Source of the DNA: Leptasterias polaris | Taxonomy: Eukaryota; Echinodermata; Asteroidea; Forcipulatida; Asteriidae | Length of the DNA stretch: 64,000 bases | Direction of reading: 5' to 3' | Assembly (NCBI GenBank): GCA_037783415.1 | Contig: JAZGTN010000089.1 | Coordinates: 4,549,605 to 4,613,604 of the forward strand | Part shown: positions 63,767 to 64,000 of the stretch, one piece after another | How positions within the stretch are numbered: the stretch's first letter is position 1 | How the letters are laid out: every line of letters begins with the position of its first letter | Translations under genes and position numbers: made by a program | The notes under the pieces: generated by a model | The model's database searches: none | Told to the model about the DNA's origin: nothing | What the model saw: the letters and a program-made list of their open reading frames with translations, nothing else

Positions 63767-64000
63767 CTACCTGAGGCAATAAGCGCCTGGAGGGAAGTCT
63801 ACACTGTATACCTCAACATACATGTTATCTATGGATAGAGAGAGCGAGAAGACAGGACCCGCTATATTTAATAGAAAACTTATCCAGAATGATCGTCTAG
63901 AAACTGATGTATTTAGAAATGTAATTATCGAGAGGGAAAAATAAATGTATTATGTATGAAACATGTTTGTAACCAATAATTGATCATTGAATCACTGCGT
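63767..64000. other. Right edge, nothing recognised
   Basis: AT-rich sequence with GATAGAGAGAGCGAGAAG near 63833-63851. No feature supported. Confidence 0.4.

Overview
The window is nuclear DNA from an animal: intron-rich genes with clear GT-AG, GC-AG and minor-spliceosome junctions, set in a dense background of short mobile elements and tandem repeats. The repeat mix (tRNA-derived SINEs, many small inverted-repeat elements, CR1-like LINE fragments) and the gene structures suggest a marine invertebrate deuterostome, most likely an echinoderm. This is inference; nothing seen here fixes the species.

Layout. 1-6393 is a 323-bp satellite array that runs off the left edge. 6587-9105 is a composite repeat whose two ends carry inverted tandem arrays of one ~60-bp unit. 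9106-11361 shows no gene. 11362-35889 (minus) is VPS52 in 17 coding exons, rebuilt here into a 705-residue protein. Its introns hold three large minisatellites (43 bp x 82, 80 bp x ~17.5, 22 bp x ~14.5), many MITEs and SINEs, two U12-type introns and one GC-AG intron. A 166-bp bidirectional promoter (35890-36055) separates it from RPS18 (36056-38542, plus, 152 residues, start codon alone in exon 1). 38543-41865 is intergenic repeat. 41866-51726 (minus) is FOXRED1, 8 coding exons, 480 residues. 52280-53841 holds two nested LINE reverse-transcriptase fragments. 56124-61113 (plus) is an AADAC/NCEH1-like serine esterase whose last coding exon has a disrupted frame. Beyond 61114 only weak coding candidates are visible.

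The genes are ordinary cellular genes and do not form a pathway: endosome-to-Golgi tethering (VPS52), the 40S ribosome (RPS18), mitochondrial complex I assembly (FOXRED1) and ester hydrolysis at the ER membrane (AADAC-like). The head-to-head VPS52/RPS18 pair is also present in the human MHC region, so the pairing looks like an old deuterostome linkage.

The most interesting structure is non-genic or in splicing: an AT-AC U12 intron plus a second U12 intron in VPS52, a 10-monomer higher-order repeat in the satellite, the composite element with inverted tandem arms, TTAA-flanked CCC...GGG MITE families with one datable insertion into a SINE, two CAG...CTG elements with 6-bp flanking repeats, and a 42-bp perfect palindrome. 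No prokaryote-type system (CRISPR, operon, defence island) is present.
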